From the NCBI GenBank assembly GCA_000333855.2, contig CM007338.1, forward strand, positions 380,806 to 444,805: 64,000 nucleotides of DNA, written 5' to 3'. Positions 9,728 through 20,401 of the stretch are shown in pieces; positions within the stretch are counted from its first letter, which is position 1; the number at the start of each line of letters is the position of its first letter. The notes under the pieces were generated by a model. It searched no databases, was not told the origin of the DNA, and was given only the letters and a program-made list of their open reading frames with translations. Both the position numbers and the translations under genes were made by a program. Origin of the DNA: Endotrypanum monterogeii. Its lineage: Eukaryota > Euglenozoa > Kinetoplastea > Trypanosomatida > Trypanosomatidae.

Positions 9728-10414
9728 ATGCGGAGAGAGACGGCCTCTGTGTCAATGAAGCGGCAGCTTCTGAAGATCATCATCCTGGGAGACAGCGGCG
9801 TTGGCAAGACGTCCCTCATGCATCAGTATGTGAACCACATGTTTGACAACCGCTACAAAGCAACGATCGGGGCAGATTTTCTCTCGAAAGACGTCGAGGT
9901 GAACGGGCGCCTCGTCACCCTACAAATATGGGACACCGCTGGGCAAGAGCGTTTCCAGTCGCTCGGCTCCGCCTTCTACCGCGGTGCAGACGCATGCATT
10001 CTCGTCTTCGATGTCACACAACAGGAGTCCTTTGCTCATGTCGGCTCATGGCTAGAGGAGTTCAGCATCCAAGCGGGCCGCCGTGATAGCGTGTTAGTGG
10101 GCAACAAGACGGACCTCGAGGATCGTCGCCAGGTTTCAAATAAAACAGTGCAGGCGTGGTGTGCCAAGCAGAATGCGGAAGCCGCCAATGCTAACAACAG
10201 TGCAGGCGGAAGTGATGGGGCTACTCCGGACATGAAGTACTTCGAAGCATCAGCGAAGGAGAACGCCGGTGTTGAGGACGCCTTTATTGCTGTGGCACAG
10301 CTTGCACTGGCCAAAAAGGCGATAATCGAGGAGGCGGCACCCATGCCGCAGACAGTCAACCTGAGTCAAGCCCAGCCCGTGCAGGCAAGCAGCTCATCCC
10401 TTTGCGGCTGCTAA
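9728..10414 (+). CDS. RAB7: Rab7 small GTPase
   Basis: This is a Ras-superfamily GTPase of 228 residues with the full Rab set: P-loop GDSGVGKT (21-28), switch I TIGADF (46-51), WDTAGQE (68-74), NKTD (126-129) and SAK (175-177). It ends in CGC, the dual-cysteine geranylgeranylation motif. The switch I region RYKATIGADFLSKDV is typical of Rab7, which controls late endosome to lysosome traffic, so membrane-bound late endosomal action is expected. A Asn/Gly/Ala-rich insert (~149-167) lies before the last guanine-binding loop. Start choice is uncertain: 9728 gives MRRETASVS before the conserved KRQLLKIIILGDSG core, while the ATG at 9755 (MKRQLLK) matches the usual Rab7 N-terminus at least as well; 9713 is also possible. 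Confidence 0.93.
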   Translation: MRRETASVSMKRQLLKIIILGDSGVGKTSLMHQYVNHMFDNRYKATIGADFLSKDVEVNGRLVTLQIWDTAGQERFQSLGSAFYRGADACILVFDVTQQESFAHVGSWLEEFSIQAGRRDSVLVGNKTDLEDRRQVSNKTVQAWCAKQNAEAANANNSAGGSDGATPDMKYFEASAKENAGVEDAFIAVAQLALAKKAIIEEAAPMPQTVNLSQAQPVQASSSSLCGC

Positions 10415-12751
10415 GGCACCAATATATATATATATATATATACACACACGAAGGATACCTGATTGAGAAAAAAAACGCTATAGGCTACTACATCCAAAGT
10501 CAGGAGGAACTAAGAAAGACTCCTTCCATACATAGCTGACTCATGGAAGCGAACCAGATGGATCTACGTAAATAAACCTCTGCATATGTAAATCTACATA
10601 TATGTATATATATATATATATATATATGCGTAGGGGTGCGATGGGGTGAGAGCGTTTGTTTTTTTTTTCAACATTCTGGCGCAATACGTTATCGCGACTG
10701 ACGGTCGTTTCGGTTGGTGGTTTGGCGGAGAGAGGGGGAAGGCGGCCACGACTCTTCTATCCGTGTGATGTAAGCCGTTTTAATTTTTTCCTCCCTTTCG
10801 TGATGGTCATCGCGTAGGCAGCTGGGTGTGTAGATATCTTTGAGGGTGCGTTTGAGTGTGTGGCAGGGGGGGTTGATATGGGTCTGCCCCCCCCCCCCGT
10901 CTCCTCGTCTCCTCCCATTGACATTCTAGTCTGGATAGAGGGAATGGGGGCGCAGAGGCGACGGCCTGCCTGCATAACTGTGGCGCATCATCGGAGTGAG
11001 CACCAAGCTACTCGAACCGATGTGGGGCAAATGGGGAACCCTGCCGCTCTGGAAAGACTCCGTGCGCTGTGTGTCGTTGAAGGCGGGAGGGGCAGTCCAG
11101 GCCACAGGGGTCTTCGGGACACGATGCAGACAAGCGGCTGTATAGGCGCTGCGCTGTCGAGCTCACTGTTCGATCTGGGAGTGGCATGGCTCAGTGCATG
11201 CAAGCTGTGGTTTGTGACCCGTTCCGTGCGTATGCGGAGGGCCGCGTGTGGAAGCCACGCCCCCCCCACACACACAATTCCCAGTCCACGTGGCCCCCGA
11301 ATGGAAATCTCACACAAGCCCGCCCACAACAGCACCACCACGCCGACACCGCCTGGGGCCACCCCCCCCCCCCAGCCAAGGGACAGGGCGAAGCCCACGA
11401 CAGACAGCCGGCGGGACCGTCGAGGGGGTTTGGGATAAAAGGGCAACCTGGTATCGGTGGGGGATGGACCCTTCAGCCCCCCCCCCCACACCCGCCACTT
11501 TGCCACGCCCAGCCTTAGAGCGGATGGAGTCGTGGGCAGTCGTCCTGGAGCCCTGTGCCCGCCCGAACCTCCCCCTCCCCCCTCTCGCGGCTGCAGGGAA
11601 TTCGCCCCCATCCCCAAACACACACACACACACACACACACACCTTCCCGTCGACGGCAGATGTTTGTTGCATGCTGGGTGTTTTTCATTGCATCTTGGG
11701 CAATGCGGGCAATTCTATTGTGCGTGTGGGCGATGCGCTGTGTAAGCCCAACAGTAAAAGTGTGCATGGAAGGGACAGGAGGGAAATCTCTAAAGGAGAA
11801 GAAATGAAGTTGCGAACAAACACGCTACCGGAAACGGTGGGTGGGGGGGGCCTAGGGGGCGGCTGTGATCCTGGTGGATCATAATACCGCATTGTCGTTA
11901 CCGATTGATTTTTAGGGGAATCTCCGTAATCTGAGAGTTGCAGAGATACCCAAACATGCTTACAAGCCGTCATACGTGTCAATACTGTGTGGGTGACGTA
12001 GAGAACGCATAGTTAAAAATTGCAGTGATGTCGCAGGTCAATACAAGGAAATGGAGAGGCGCACAGTAGTAGAACAGATAGAAGACAGAAGGGTTTCGGA
12101 TATTCCACAACATCCTTCTGACGCATATTCGTGCTCCCACCCCCCTCACACACACACACACCTTGTTTTTTTTTTTCTCTTCCCCATCGATTGATCTGCC
12201 CCCCCTATCCACCACTCTCCCCGAGAAACTTATACACATCCAGATAAAAACTCTGTCATACAAACCCCAGCACACACATATATACATATATATATATATA
12301 TATATATGTATATATCTGGAAAAGGTGGGGGACCTCACTTGAAAACTGACTAGCAGGTACGATGTCTATGCCTCTCCCTCTTCTGCGTCACGCCCCCCCC
12401 ACCCCTCTCCCACCCACTACACTTGTCTTTTTCTCTGACATGCGCGCGATTGAGCACGGGTGAAGAGAGAACATCATGATCACAGATGTGGCGACCACCC
12501 CCATCCTGAAAAAGCGCTCGGATTGAAATGAACCAACCGCGTGTCGACCACCACTCGGTATTGGCTCTCTCTTTCTCCCCCCTCCTCCTCCTCCTCCTCC
12601 TCCTCCTCGGCAACGCATTGTAGAGTCGAACCAAACATGAGGGGGGATCTCTTCAGCGTACATTTCTCCTTTCCCCTTCACGCAACCCCAAAGAAGTGTT
12701 TATTTCCACGCCCTGCTTATTGTAAACATTTACACACACACACACACATAC

Positions 12752-12786
<35 letters not shown>

Positions 12787-13130
12787 TATAGTCTTCCTCT
12801 GTTCGGGGGTAGTACCACAGTCGCAATAAATCACAGCAGCGCTGCTCTCTCCTCCTCCTCCTCCTCCTCCTCCTCCCCCCTCCCTCTACATATACACCCA
12901 CATATCACTCCCATACAAGCACGTATACGAAGCTTCACTCGAGTCTGCCGACCTCTTTGTTTGACTCGCATCCTGAACCAAACAAAGGTCAAGTTGTATT
13001 TTTTTTTTCCTCGGTTCTCTAACTTTCGGAGGGGGAGGGGGGCGCTTGCGTCTATGCGCATACTGCTGCCCTTACCCCGCTGTCAATTGTATCGATAATC
13101 TGTTGTCCGAAACCCCCATTGTGTCGAACT
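10415..13130. other. Long intergenic spacer with C/G tracts and microsatellites
   Basis: At 2.7 kb this is the longest spacer in the window. It holds (TA)n at 10421-10441, 10607-10627 and 12283-12307. Between ~10860 and ~11880 it is unusually C- and G-rich, with C-runs of 9-13, (CA)n at 11620-11643 and a four-run G tract at 11838-11858. (CA)n/(TA)n lies at 12732-12787, and (CTC)n at 12577-12608 and 12849-12873. Open frames of up to ~260 codons occur on both strands in the C/G-rich part. They read through homopolymers, have no family-like content and look like composition artefacts. Confidence 0.65.
12849..13031 (+). promoter_or_regulatory. Pyrimidine tracts and likely splice acceptor for ALG1
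   Basis: A (CTC)n tract (12849-12877) and a T-rich tract (12998-13028) precede TTCGGAG, with the AG at 13030-13031, 100 bases before the ALG1 start. Confidence 0.35.
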
Positions 13131-15749
13131 ATGTTCCAGTATGAAGACCTCATGTGGCTCATCAGCTTCCCGCTGGTGTGTGCCATTATGCTGTGGTTCT
13201 CGCTGGACCTCGCTGTACTTGTTCGAGTTGGCGGGGGCCGACGAAGACGTGCCAACGCGCGTCGCGCAATCGAAAGGATTATCATGAGCAGCCCAGCGTT
13301 GACGACCGCGCCAGTGATCACTACATCACCCATCGCCCCAACCACACCCACAGATCGCTACTCTAAGCGATTCGACGAAAGCGGCTTGCAGGGGTACCCG
13401 GATGTGAGTGGATACAGCAGCAGTTCGGCTAACGGAAAATATGGAGAGAAGCACCGTGCCCCATCCCAAGGAAGTGCTTGCACATCTACTCCGGGACCAA
13501 CCGCACGCCGTCAAGAGTCCGTTCGACATGTAGTAGTCCCTACAACACTTCGCATTGCTACACGGTCGGTGGTGCGCCGTGCAGTTGTCATCGTCGGCGG
13601 AGACTTTGCTCGATCACCGCGGATGCAGTACCACGCGGCGAGTCTGGCACGCAGCGGTCTGTTTGACGAGGTTCTGTTGGTTGGCCTCACCTACGGCAAT
13701 CAGCTTAGCGAGGACCTCCTGACGAGTGGGGAGCCTCAACCCCAGAGCATCGTCACGTGGGATGACCCGGACACGACGAAAGGAGCTGGGTATCCGGAGG
13801 TCGTTGTGCAGGGTTGGCTTGAATCACCAGATCTTCGACCAGGGTCTGGATGCGTGGTCTCTACGCGGTATTTAACAACCCCACCATCGCCGCCGGAGTG
13901 GCTTCAAACTGTGTTTCCCCTGCTCTCGTTGCACTGGGTGGTCTGCACACTCTACCGCGTCGTGGCGCTCACTGGTCTTTTTTTTCTCCAAACCATGCGT
14001 GCCACCGCTACCCGTATCAACGAGCATGGGCAGCTCCTCGTGACAGACCTCATCCTCATCCAGACGCCCCCTGCAGTTCCCTTTGTTCTGTTGGTCAAGT
14101 GTGTTGTGTGTCCCTTAGCCTTTATGTACAACATCCTCCTCTACTACGGCGTCGTGGTTCCAGCCGCCTGGATGAACCCGGCAGCCATGCGGGACGTACG
14201 ACAGCAATGTCGACTGCAGTCACTGCGCTTTTCCGCAGCGGAAGAAAAATCCCCTGACAATCGACGCCACTTGCAAAGTCAACGTGGCCTTGCCCACACC
14301 TCCCTCTGGGGGATGCGGCGCTGGGTCTTCTATCCCGCCATCGTGGTGGACTGGCACAACTTCGGCCACACGATCCTCAAGCAAAATCAGCGGCCCACCA
14401 TGGCGGTGGCTCTGTACAAGCTGTTCGAGATGAACGTTTGCGCTGGCCACGTGAATGTGACAGTGAGTCATGCCATGCGACGTGCCCTGGAGTGCGCATA
14501 CCCGAAGCTGAGGCGGCAGACCGCCAACGCCGCGACTGCAGAAGGGAAACCGCGTGTTTTAACCCCTGCAGCCACCTCGCCTAGTGTACAAGCCGATGGT
14601 GCTACTTCCGTGACACGAGCGTCTGCAAATGCAGTGACAGTGCTGTACGATGTAGCGCCATCCTTCTTTCGCCCTGCGCCGCGGAGTCGGTGTGTGCGTG
14701 AGGTATTGGAGGGTCTGCTGTTGCGCCCCCGCGCCACTAATCTGTCGTTCTCTGACGCGTTCACCCCGAGCACTGCAAGCGACACCGACGACAACGCAGC
14801 ATACGCCCTCATCAGCAAAGCGGATCTGGAAGAAAAGGGGTGGGGTATCTCGGGGCCCCCGGCTTGGGTGTTTGCAGATGCTGCCGTTGAATCAGCGCTC
14901 ATGTCCTCCACCGGCGCCTCGTCAGCCACACCTGCAATGATGACGACGTTGCCTCGGCGAGGCATCATGGTGATTGGGTCCACTAGCTGGACTGGGGACG
15001 ATGATTACTCGATTCTCATACAAGCCCTTCAGCGGCTAGACCACCGTCTCCGGCACGAAAGCAGCTATGCAGGGAGCAACAGCCACAGCAGCTTTGGCCC
15101 TGGTAGTGGTGGGCCTGCGGACCTGTGGGTCTTGATCACTGGAAAAGGCGATACTCGGCAACGCTTTGAGGATGCCGTGCGTGCCGCCAAACTGTCGTCG
15201 CACGTGGTGGTGAGCACCTACTACGCGCAGTCATATGAAGAGTACAGTCTTCTCCTTGGCGCCGCCGACGTCGGTCTCTGTCTGCATTTCTCCTCTAGTG
15301 GACTGGACTTGCCCATGAAGGGAGTAGATATGCTGGGTGCAGGACTGCCCATCATCGTATTGGAATACCCTGCCATAGGTGAGCTCATCGGCTGTGTCAC
15401 GCGGGTGCTGGCCACGGAAGCGGCGGAGCCGCACCGCTGGGAGACGGATGCGCAGGGATTTCCACGCGTCAGTGGTGCCCAGGCGGCTGCCGTGCAACCG
15501 ACCCTACAAGAGTGTGAACGAGGCTGGCTGTTCCGCAGTAGTGCCGATCTTGAGCTTCTGCTTTCTAGCCTCATATGTCTCGTATCCACCCGCGAAAGCC
15601 TCAGTGACGGTGCCAGTAGTCTTCTGCGCTCACTGCCAACACCGCTGTCGGTGATGAAGCGGCGTGCACAAGACGCGCGGCTGCGTGCAAATACGTGGGA
15701 AGAGAACTGGATGCAAGTGCTCCTGCCAGTTCTTAAGCAGGTGGTTTAG
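13131..15749 (+). CDS. ALG1: ALG1: chitobiosyldiphosphodolichol beta-1,4-mannosyltransferase
   Basis: ALG1 (GT33) transfers the first mannose from GDP-mannose to dolichyl-PP-chitobiose on the cytosolic face of the ER, the first mannose of the N-glycan precursor. Residues ~7-35 form the expected N-terminal membrane anchor. RRAVVIVGGDFARSPRMQYH (~150-170) matches the family's N-terminal loop. VVDWHNFGHTILK (~403-415), VTVSHAMRRAL (~443-453), YDVAPSFFRP, STSWTGDDDYSIL, and SSSGLDLPMKGVDMLGAGLPI are all recognisable ALG1 blocks, the last being the nucleotide-sugar region. The product is 872 residues, about twice the usual ~460, owing to Ser/Thr/Ala-rich inserts after the anchor and between blocks. 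The ATG at 13131 is the first in frame and places the anchor at the N-terminus. Confidence 0.93.
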   Translation: MFQYEDLMWLISFPLVCAIMLWFSLDLAVLVRVGGGRRRRANARRAIERIIMSSPALTTAPVITTSPIAPTTPTDRYSKRFDESGLQGYPDVSGYSSSSANGKYGEKHRAPSQGSACTSTPGPTARRQESVRHVVVPTTLRIATRSVVRRAVVIVGGDFARSPRMQYHAASLARSGLFDEVLLVGLTYGNQLSEDLLTSGEPQPQSIVTWDDPDTTKGAGYPEVVVQGWLESPDLRPGSGCVVSTRYLTTPPSPPEWLQTVFPLLSLHWVVCTLYRVVALTGLFFLQTMRATATRINEHGQLLVTDLILIQTPPAVPFVLLVKCVVCPLAFMYNILLYYGVVVPAAWMNPAAMRDVRQQCRLQSLRFSAAEEKSPDNRRHLQSQRGLAHTSLWGMRRWVFYPAIVVDWHNFGHTILKQNQRPTMAVALYKLFEMNVCAGHVNVTVSHAMRRALECAYPKLRRQTANAATAEGKPRVLTPAATSPSVQADGATSVTRASANAVTVLYDVAPSFFRPAPRSRCVREVLEGLLLRPRATNLSFSDAFTPSTASDTDDNAAYALISKADLEEKGWGISGPPAWVFADAAVESALMSSTGASSATPAMMTTLPRRGIMVIGSTSWTGDDDYSILIQALQRLDHRLRHESSYAGSNSHSSFGPGSGGPADLWVLITGKGDTRQRFEDAVRAAKLSSHVVVSTYYAQSYEEYSLLLGAADVGLCLHFSSSGLDLPMKGVDMLGAGLPIIVLEYPAIGELIGCVTRVLATEAAEPHRWETDAQGFPRVSGAQAAAVQPTLQECERGWLFRSSADLELLLSSLICLVSTRESLSDGASSLLRSLPTPLSVMKRRAQDARLRANTWEENWMQVLLPVLKQVV

Positions 15750-16610
15750 TACGCCCTTGGTGCACACTTACACACAGAAGGAAGATTAATCAGGCCCTAA
15801 CGGAGGTACCTCTGTTTCAGTTCGAGTGTGCATGACTGTGTCTGTGTGATTGTGTGTGTGTGTTTGTGTGTGTCTTGGAGGAGAACAGGAAAAGAAATCC
15901 ACGGCAGTGATATAGGTGACGAGATGGTAGAGAAGAATCAGGTTGGGAACTCCTCTCTCCCCCTCTTGCACCGGTGTGCCTCTCCCTTCCTCCCTCACAC
16001 ACACACACACACCAGTTTTGCTTGCCCACCCATAATCAAGATCTACTCGATAAAACTTTACCGTCGGTGTAGGTGGATATGACTCACCTGAGTTGATCAT
16101 CTCGCGACTCAAGTGATGCACATGTGAAGTGTGTGTACTTGTGTATTCCCTCTCCTTCAAGGTCTTGTCTAGACCGGTCCCTGACTCTACCCGTGTGTAA
16201 CCCACGCATACAAAAAAAAACACGAACAAGCACATATACATAGAAAAGAGTACTAGAAAATGTACGCGGTAACCTACGAGTATACCTGTGTTTTTTTTTT
16301 TTTGGGGGGGGGAGGTAGGCGTGAACAGGCCATCAATTCCCCAGGTCAGTGTATAGACACGACTGCGGGCCCCCTTCAATGTAAAGTCCATCTATGGAAA
16401 GGTGCATGTACACACTAACCGCGCTCGCCTACATGTTACTGTATTGGTATCGGTGGGAATCGCCTCCACACACACACGCACACACACATAAACATGCACA
16501 CTTTTTTCTTTTTCCGTGACGGAATGTGTCCTGAAAATACCCATGAGGCCTGAACAGAGGCAGCGAACCCACGCACACTGGGCGAATCTTTTGAAGTAAT
16601 AATAAAGATA
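15750..16610. other. Intergenic spacer
   Basis: No gene is supported. Short (TG)n at 15839-15873, (CA)n at 15996-16012 and 16468-16489, and a T-run followed by a G-run (16291-16312). TTTTTTCTTTTTCCG at ~16501-16515 is the nearest pyrimidine tract before the PPR gene. Confidence 0.7.
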
Positions 16611-19600
16611 ATGCATATCTCCACAGGCACGCGGTGTGTCAACATCACCGCACCTCTGCCGCACTTGCTCACAACACTGGGGCGTCCCTCGCAGCCGCCA
16701 CGGATCGATGTGACACTGCGAAATCGATACGGCAAATGGTGGCGTGTACTTGACCACCAACGGCGCCTCAGCTCGTCCGTGGCGTCGACACCACCGCAGC
16801 GCTTTGAATCCACACATACGCAGCGAGAGTGGAACCCTGCGCAATGCAAAGCAAGCGCCGACGATAAATTGGCTGCTGCGGCTGGGACAGTGAGAGCAAA
16901 ACTGGACACCTCTCCACAGCCATCGCCTGCCGCGGCTCACCCCTATTCCGTGCGCGCCTACCGGACACGTCTAATGCACGGCACCTATTCCTCCCTACGT
17001 GAGTTGACTCGCGCTGCCTACGCACCAGCGCCGCTGAAGCTGCTTACAGACTTGCTGCAGCTGTCCGTGAACCACGCCCCTCACCACACCGAGCTATCAT
17101 CTAGCTCCTCCTCGGTAGCCACGTCGCCCGCAACCTCCACCTCATTCGCTCAGTCGTGTGCACAAGCCGCACTTAGCAGGGCGCGTGATGTTCATCACAT
17201 CCTCCAGCTAGCGATGTCAGAGGCGCGCGATACGGTGCTAGCGGCCCAGACGTTGGGTGACATTGCAAGCCACGTGGACATGAGAGAACTGCTAGCAGAA
17301 TTGGAGATGCTTGCCAACACTATAGACGCCTGCGCGCGTGCTCCTCTTTCCACCACTGACGGTACCTTATCGGCATCGCCTCCGTGGGTAGTACCGATTG
17401 CCACCCACGTGACGCTGCTGCGCGGGTTGCTGCAACTCGCCACGGTGACTGGGGCCCATCTACAGGCTCTCACCGCGCTGAATGACCTCCTCTCCCTGCA
17501 GGAGCGGGGACTGCTCCCCGTCTATGCATGCAGCCAAAACGCGAAGCCCGACCGCGACCACGGTAAAGAGAGCAGAGAAGAGGACGCCGATGACAGTATT
17601 TTTAGTATGGACGACGCCCTTGCACTTGTCGATGCGGCCGCGCAGCAGCACGTTGAACCTGTCACGGCACAGGATCACTTGTGTGCTATGCAAGCGTGTG
17701 CCAAGGAGCATCATCGCGATTTCGCAACGACCCTCAGTCTCTACCGCCGCCTTATGCAGCACGCCGAGGCGGGCCGTTTCCCTGTTGCACCTGATGATGT
17801 CGCCTGTGCACTAATCGCCCTCGCCCACAGCAGCCGCACGACGACTGATTTCACTGAACTACGAAGGCTGCTCGTGGACAGTGAAGCGGCAGCAGTTGTG
17901 CCCGTGAGCGTTCCCCTGTACACGGCCCTCATCGATGCAGCGAGTCGCGCGGTGGAGGAACCACAGCGCATGGTCTTCGCGTTGCACATGTATCGACGTC
18001 TACGAGACGGGGGGCTGGCATTGACAGCAGACACATACGCAGCATTGATTGCGTGCTGCGCCTCGACCCGTGAACCGACACACGCCTTTGCCTTCTACCA
18101 CGAAGCACGGCAGGTGTGTGGCACAACATGCTTTACCCCACAGGTGTACACAAACCTGCTTCTCTCCTATACGACTGCGGGCTTCGGCGCCGATGCACGC
18201 AGGACACTCGATGTGCTGGTGGAAGCCGGTGCCCCACTCTCGCGCGCCAGCTTTCATGCCGCCCTTGCCAGTGCCGTGACAGTGCGGGAGGCGCAGGAAG
18301 TCGTTCAGCTCATGACGGAGCGCTACCACATCGCCCCCACGCCACATACCCACGCCTACGTGGTGCAAGCTGTGGCAAAGTCGCCGGCAGGGATCTCGTC
18401 CGCGCTGCAACTTTTTGACATACACGAGGAAGTGATGCAGATACTCGCCCAGATGGCAGACCCAACAGAGCGGTCATGTGTTGGAATGAATCGCAGCGAG
18501 GCGCAGGTAGACCGTGGGCAAGCATTGAGTACCACAGCCAGTGGGGTGGCACTGGAGCCTTTACTCGTGGAGCGCTATCCATTGTACGTGCGCGCGCTGG
18601 AGCAAGCTCTCATGCATCTTCGCGTGGATCCGAGCATGGACAGCCGTCTGAGGCCGTATCTGATGCCGCTCATTCGTGTAGTACAGCAGCGCATGAACGC
18701 CTTCACGGGAATGTCACCGCAGTCCCCAACACACGTCCCCCAGAAGGAGAGGCTCTGCATTGCCGTCTTGGCGGCAGACGTGCTTGCCAACTTGGACGAG
18801 TGGGTCCTGCCGTTCATCTCACACTACTCCGTCCTTGTCATTCCGTACTCGGCCCTTGTGTCGCTGCAGCGTGGCGGCGGGCGGCGCATAGATGGCGCCA
18901 TGGCCAAAGGTGCACAGGCTGCCCTCCACGACACTGTGTGGCAAGAAGTGGCGGGTGGACAAGAAATCGACGCTGTTGTGGAGCATCGCCGGCGTCGCCT
19001 CGTCCGTTTTCTTGACAAGTATAAATCCGTCATACACCTCATGTCGCTAGAAGAAGAGCTGCGCTGGAGTCGCGAAACACGCCGATACGGAATTGGAGTA
19101 ACAAATATTTTTGCGCGGGCCGCCGCCACAGCGCTCCATCTCGCACGACATAATAGTCTCACCTCCAGCAGTAGCGTGTACGCGCAGCATCCCAACGCCT
19201 CTGTTGTGCTGGTGTCTGCAAGCTTTGACAAATGTGGAAAGTACATCGTGGCACTAAAGCAGGCACATGCCAGAGGAACGACGGGCAGCGGCACGACGGC
19301 CAGGCAAGCGGAACGTGTGCCTGGGCTGCGGGACGCGCTCCGTCGTGTGTCGTACCACAACCCACGAACCAACCCGAACTGGGCTCCGCCCACCCTCGCC
19401 ATCGTGTCACGGGAAGAGGAAGGGAAAAATGAAGGCCAAGTGGGACGTAAGTCGACTCGCAAAAGCAGTACTGAAACGTCAGACAGCAGTGCTGTTGGCG
19501 CGGATGACGGCAGTCGCGATGCAGCGCTGCACGATTCTGCACTGGACACCGATACCGCCTGTGAACTCTACCGAAGCTCTCTTCAGTCGTCCGCTCAGCA

Positions 19601-19838
19601 ACACGAAGTGGTGCAAAGTAAGTGCACCCGCATCGTAACAGACGTGAAGAAAAGCATCGATTACCGCTCAAAAGTTGCAATGGGGGAAAGAGAAAAAAAA
19701 TTTCAGGCGCCGTTCGACCAAAACTCGTCGACAACGTCTTCGATTGCCCCAATTCTGCCCCTGGAAAGCTCATCCGCCAGTACGCACGCCGAAGACAACC
19801 TCGACGCAGTCCTCCTCATGTCGCTCCTGAGCGACTGA
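16611..19838 (+). CDS. PPR protein with PIN-like C-terminal domain, probably mitochondrial
   Basis: The 1075-residue product carries pentatricopeptide-like helical repeats, clearest at ~432-560. There, segments such as PLYTALIDAA, DTYAALIACC and QVYTNLLLSY recur at ~35-residue spacing, each followed by an amphipathic helix. Residues ~714-873 look like a PIN-type nuclease fold: a first strand with IAVLAADVLANLDEW (Asp723), a second strand SVLVIPYSALVSL, and a late strand ASVVLVSASFDK (Asp873). Only some of the acidic residues of an active PIN site are visible, so activity is uncertain. PPR proteins bind RNA in organelles, and the N-terminus is Arg-rich with few acidic residues, as in mitochondrial presequences. 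It is not an obvious PRORP, since no DGAN-type NYN motif is seen. The C-terminal ~200 residues are low-complexity. Confidence 0.65.
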   Translation: MHISTGTRCVNITAPLPHLLTTLGRPSQPPRIDVTLRNRYGKWWRVLDHQRRLSSSVASTPPQRFESTHTQREWNPAQCKASADDKLAAAAGTVRAKLDTSPQPSPAAAHPYSVRAYRTRLMHGTYSSLRELTRAAYAPAPLKLLTDLLQLSVNHAPHHTELSSSSSSVATSPATSTSFAQSCAQAALSRARDVHHILQLAMSEARDTVLAAQTLGDIASHVDMRELLAELEMLANTIDACARAPLSTTDGTLSASPPWVVPIATHVTLLRGLLQLATVTGAHLQALTALNDLLSLQERGLLPVYACSQNAKPDRDHGKESREEDADDSIFSMDDALALVDAAAQQHVEPVTAQDHLCAMQACAKEHHRDFATTLSLYRRLMQHAEAGRFPVAPDDVACALIALAHSSRTTTDFTELRRLLVDSEAAAVVPVSVPLYTALIDAASRAVEEPQRMVFALHMYRRLRDGGLALTADTYAALIACCASTREPTHAFAFYHEARQVCGTTCFTPQVYTNLLLSYTTAGFGADARRTLDVLVEAGAPLSRASFHAALASAVTVREAQEVVQLMTERYHIAPTPHTHAYVVQAVAKSPAGISSALQLFDIHEEVMQILAQMADPTERSCVGMNRSEAQVDRGQALSTTASGVALEPLLVERYPLYVRALEQALMHLRVDPSMDSRLRPYLMPLIRVVQQRMNAFTGMSPQSPTHVPQKERLCIAVLAADVLANLDEWVLPFISHYSVLVIPYSALVSLQRGGGRRIDGAMAKGAQAALHDTVWQEVAGGQEIDAVVEHRRRRLVRFLDKYKSVIHLMSLEEELRWSRETRRYGIGVTNIFARAAATALHLARHNSLTSSSSVYAQHPNASVVLVSASFDKCGKYIVALKQAHARGTTGSGTTARQAERVPGLRDALRRVSYHNPRTNPNWAPPTLAIVSREEEGKNEGQVGRKSTRKSSTETSDSSAVGADDGSRDAALHDSALDTDTACELYRSSLQSSAQQHEVVQSKCTRIVTDVKKSIDYRSKVAMGEREKKFQAPFDQNSSTTSSIAPILPLESSSASTHAEDNLDAVLLMSLLSD

Positions 19839-20401
19839 CATGGGCAACGACAACACACGTGCAGACAGGCAAAGAAAGGATTTGGCCAAGGGCTCCCTTC
19901 CCCCTCTCCCCCCCCCATCGCATCCTTTTTTTTTACAATTGTCAAGTGTCTGTGATAGCGGGATACGTTAAATATAGATATATATAAATATATATAGTTG
20001 TAAAAATATATAATAAATTTCGGTTCTATATGTTGCCAATGTGCTGCGATTGTTTTTTTTTTCCGTGTGTGCGTGCGTATTCTTTCACTTGACACGCTTC
20101 TCCACCCGCGCCGAGCAGCTGCTGGCAAAATGTTGGCACAGGAGCTGCTAATCCTCTATATGGGTGCACCTACGGCGTACATCAACTCTCCTCCTTATGT
20201 TGCACGCGTACCTGACTCTCTACACCCACGGCCAGGAACACGTATAGACACATATGTACATATACACATATATACATACTCATAAAGTGGCGTAGTGAAC
20301 GGAGCCGAAGCATTTTAGGCGTGTGTGTGTGTGTGTGTGTATGTCTGTGTGTGTGAGCGTTCGCATTCTTACACCTCCTCCTCCCCTTCAGCAGCCCCTT
20401 C
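19839..20401. other. Intergenic spacer
   Basis: No gene is seen. It contains a C-run (19908-19916), an AT-rich patch (19970-20030), mixed CA/TA repeats (20240-20282) and (GT)n at 20320-20341. Confidence 0.7.
20371..20391 (+). promoter_or_regulatory. Likely trans-splice acceptor of ARPC1
   Basis: ACACCTCCTCCTCCCCTTCAG ends in an AG at 20390-20391, only 10 bases before the ATG at 20402. Such a short leader is unusual and raises the chance that a later ATG is used. Confidence 0.4.

Noticed and set aside
10860..11767. Overlapping open frames of 192 codons (+) and 259 codons (-)
   Set aside because: They read through C/G homopolymers, give Pro/Gly/His/Thr-rich nonsense, overlap on both strands and show no domain or good start context.
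13119..13130. Slight upstream extension of ALG1 from a TTG codon
   Set aside because: Nuclear genes of these organisms start at ATG; the first in-frame ATG is 13131. The same reasoning trims the starts of the genes at 5419, 9728, 27757, 33590 and 53513.
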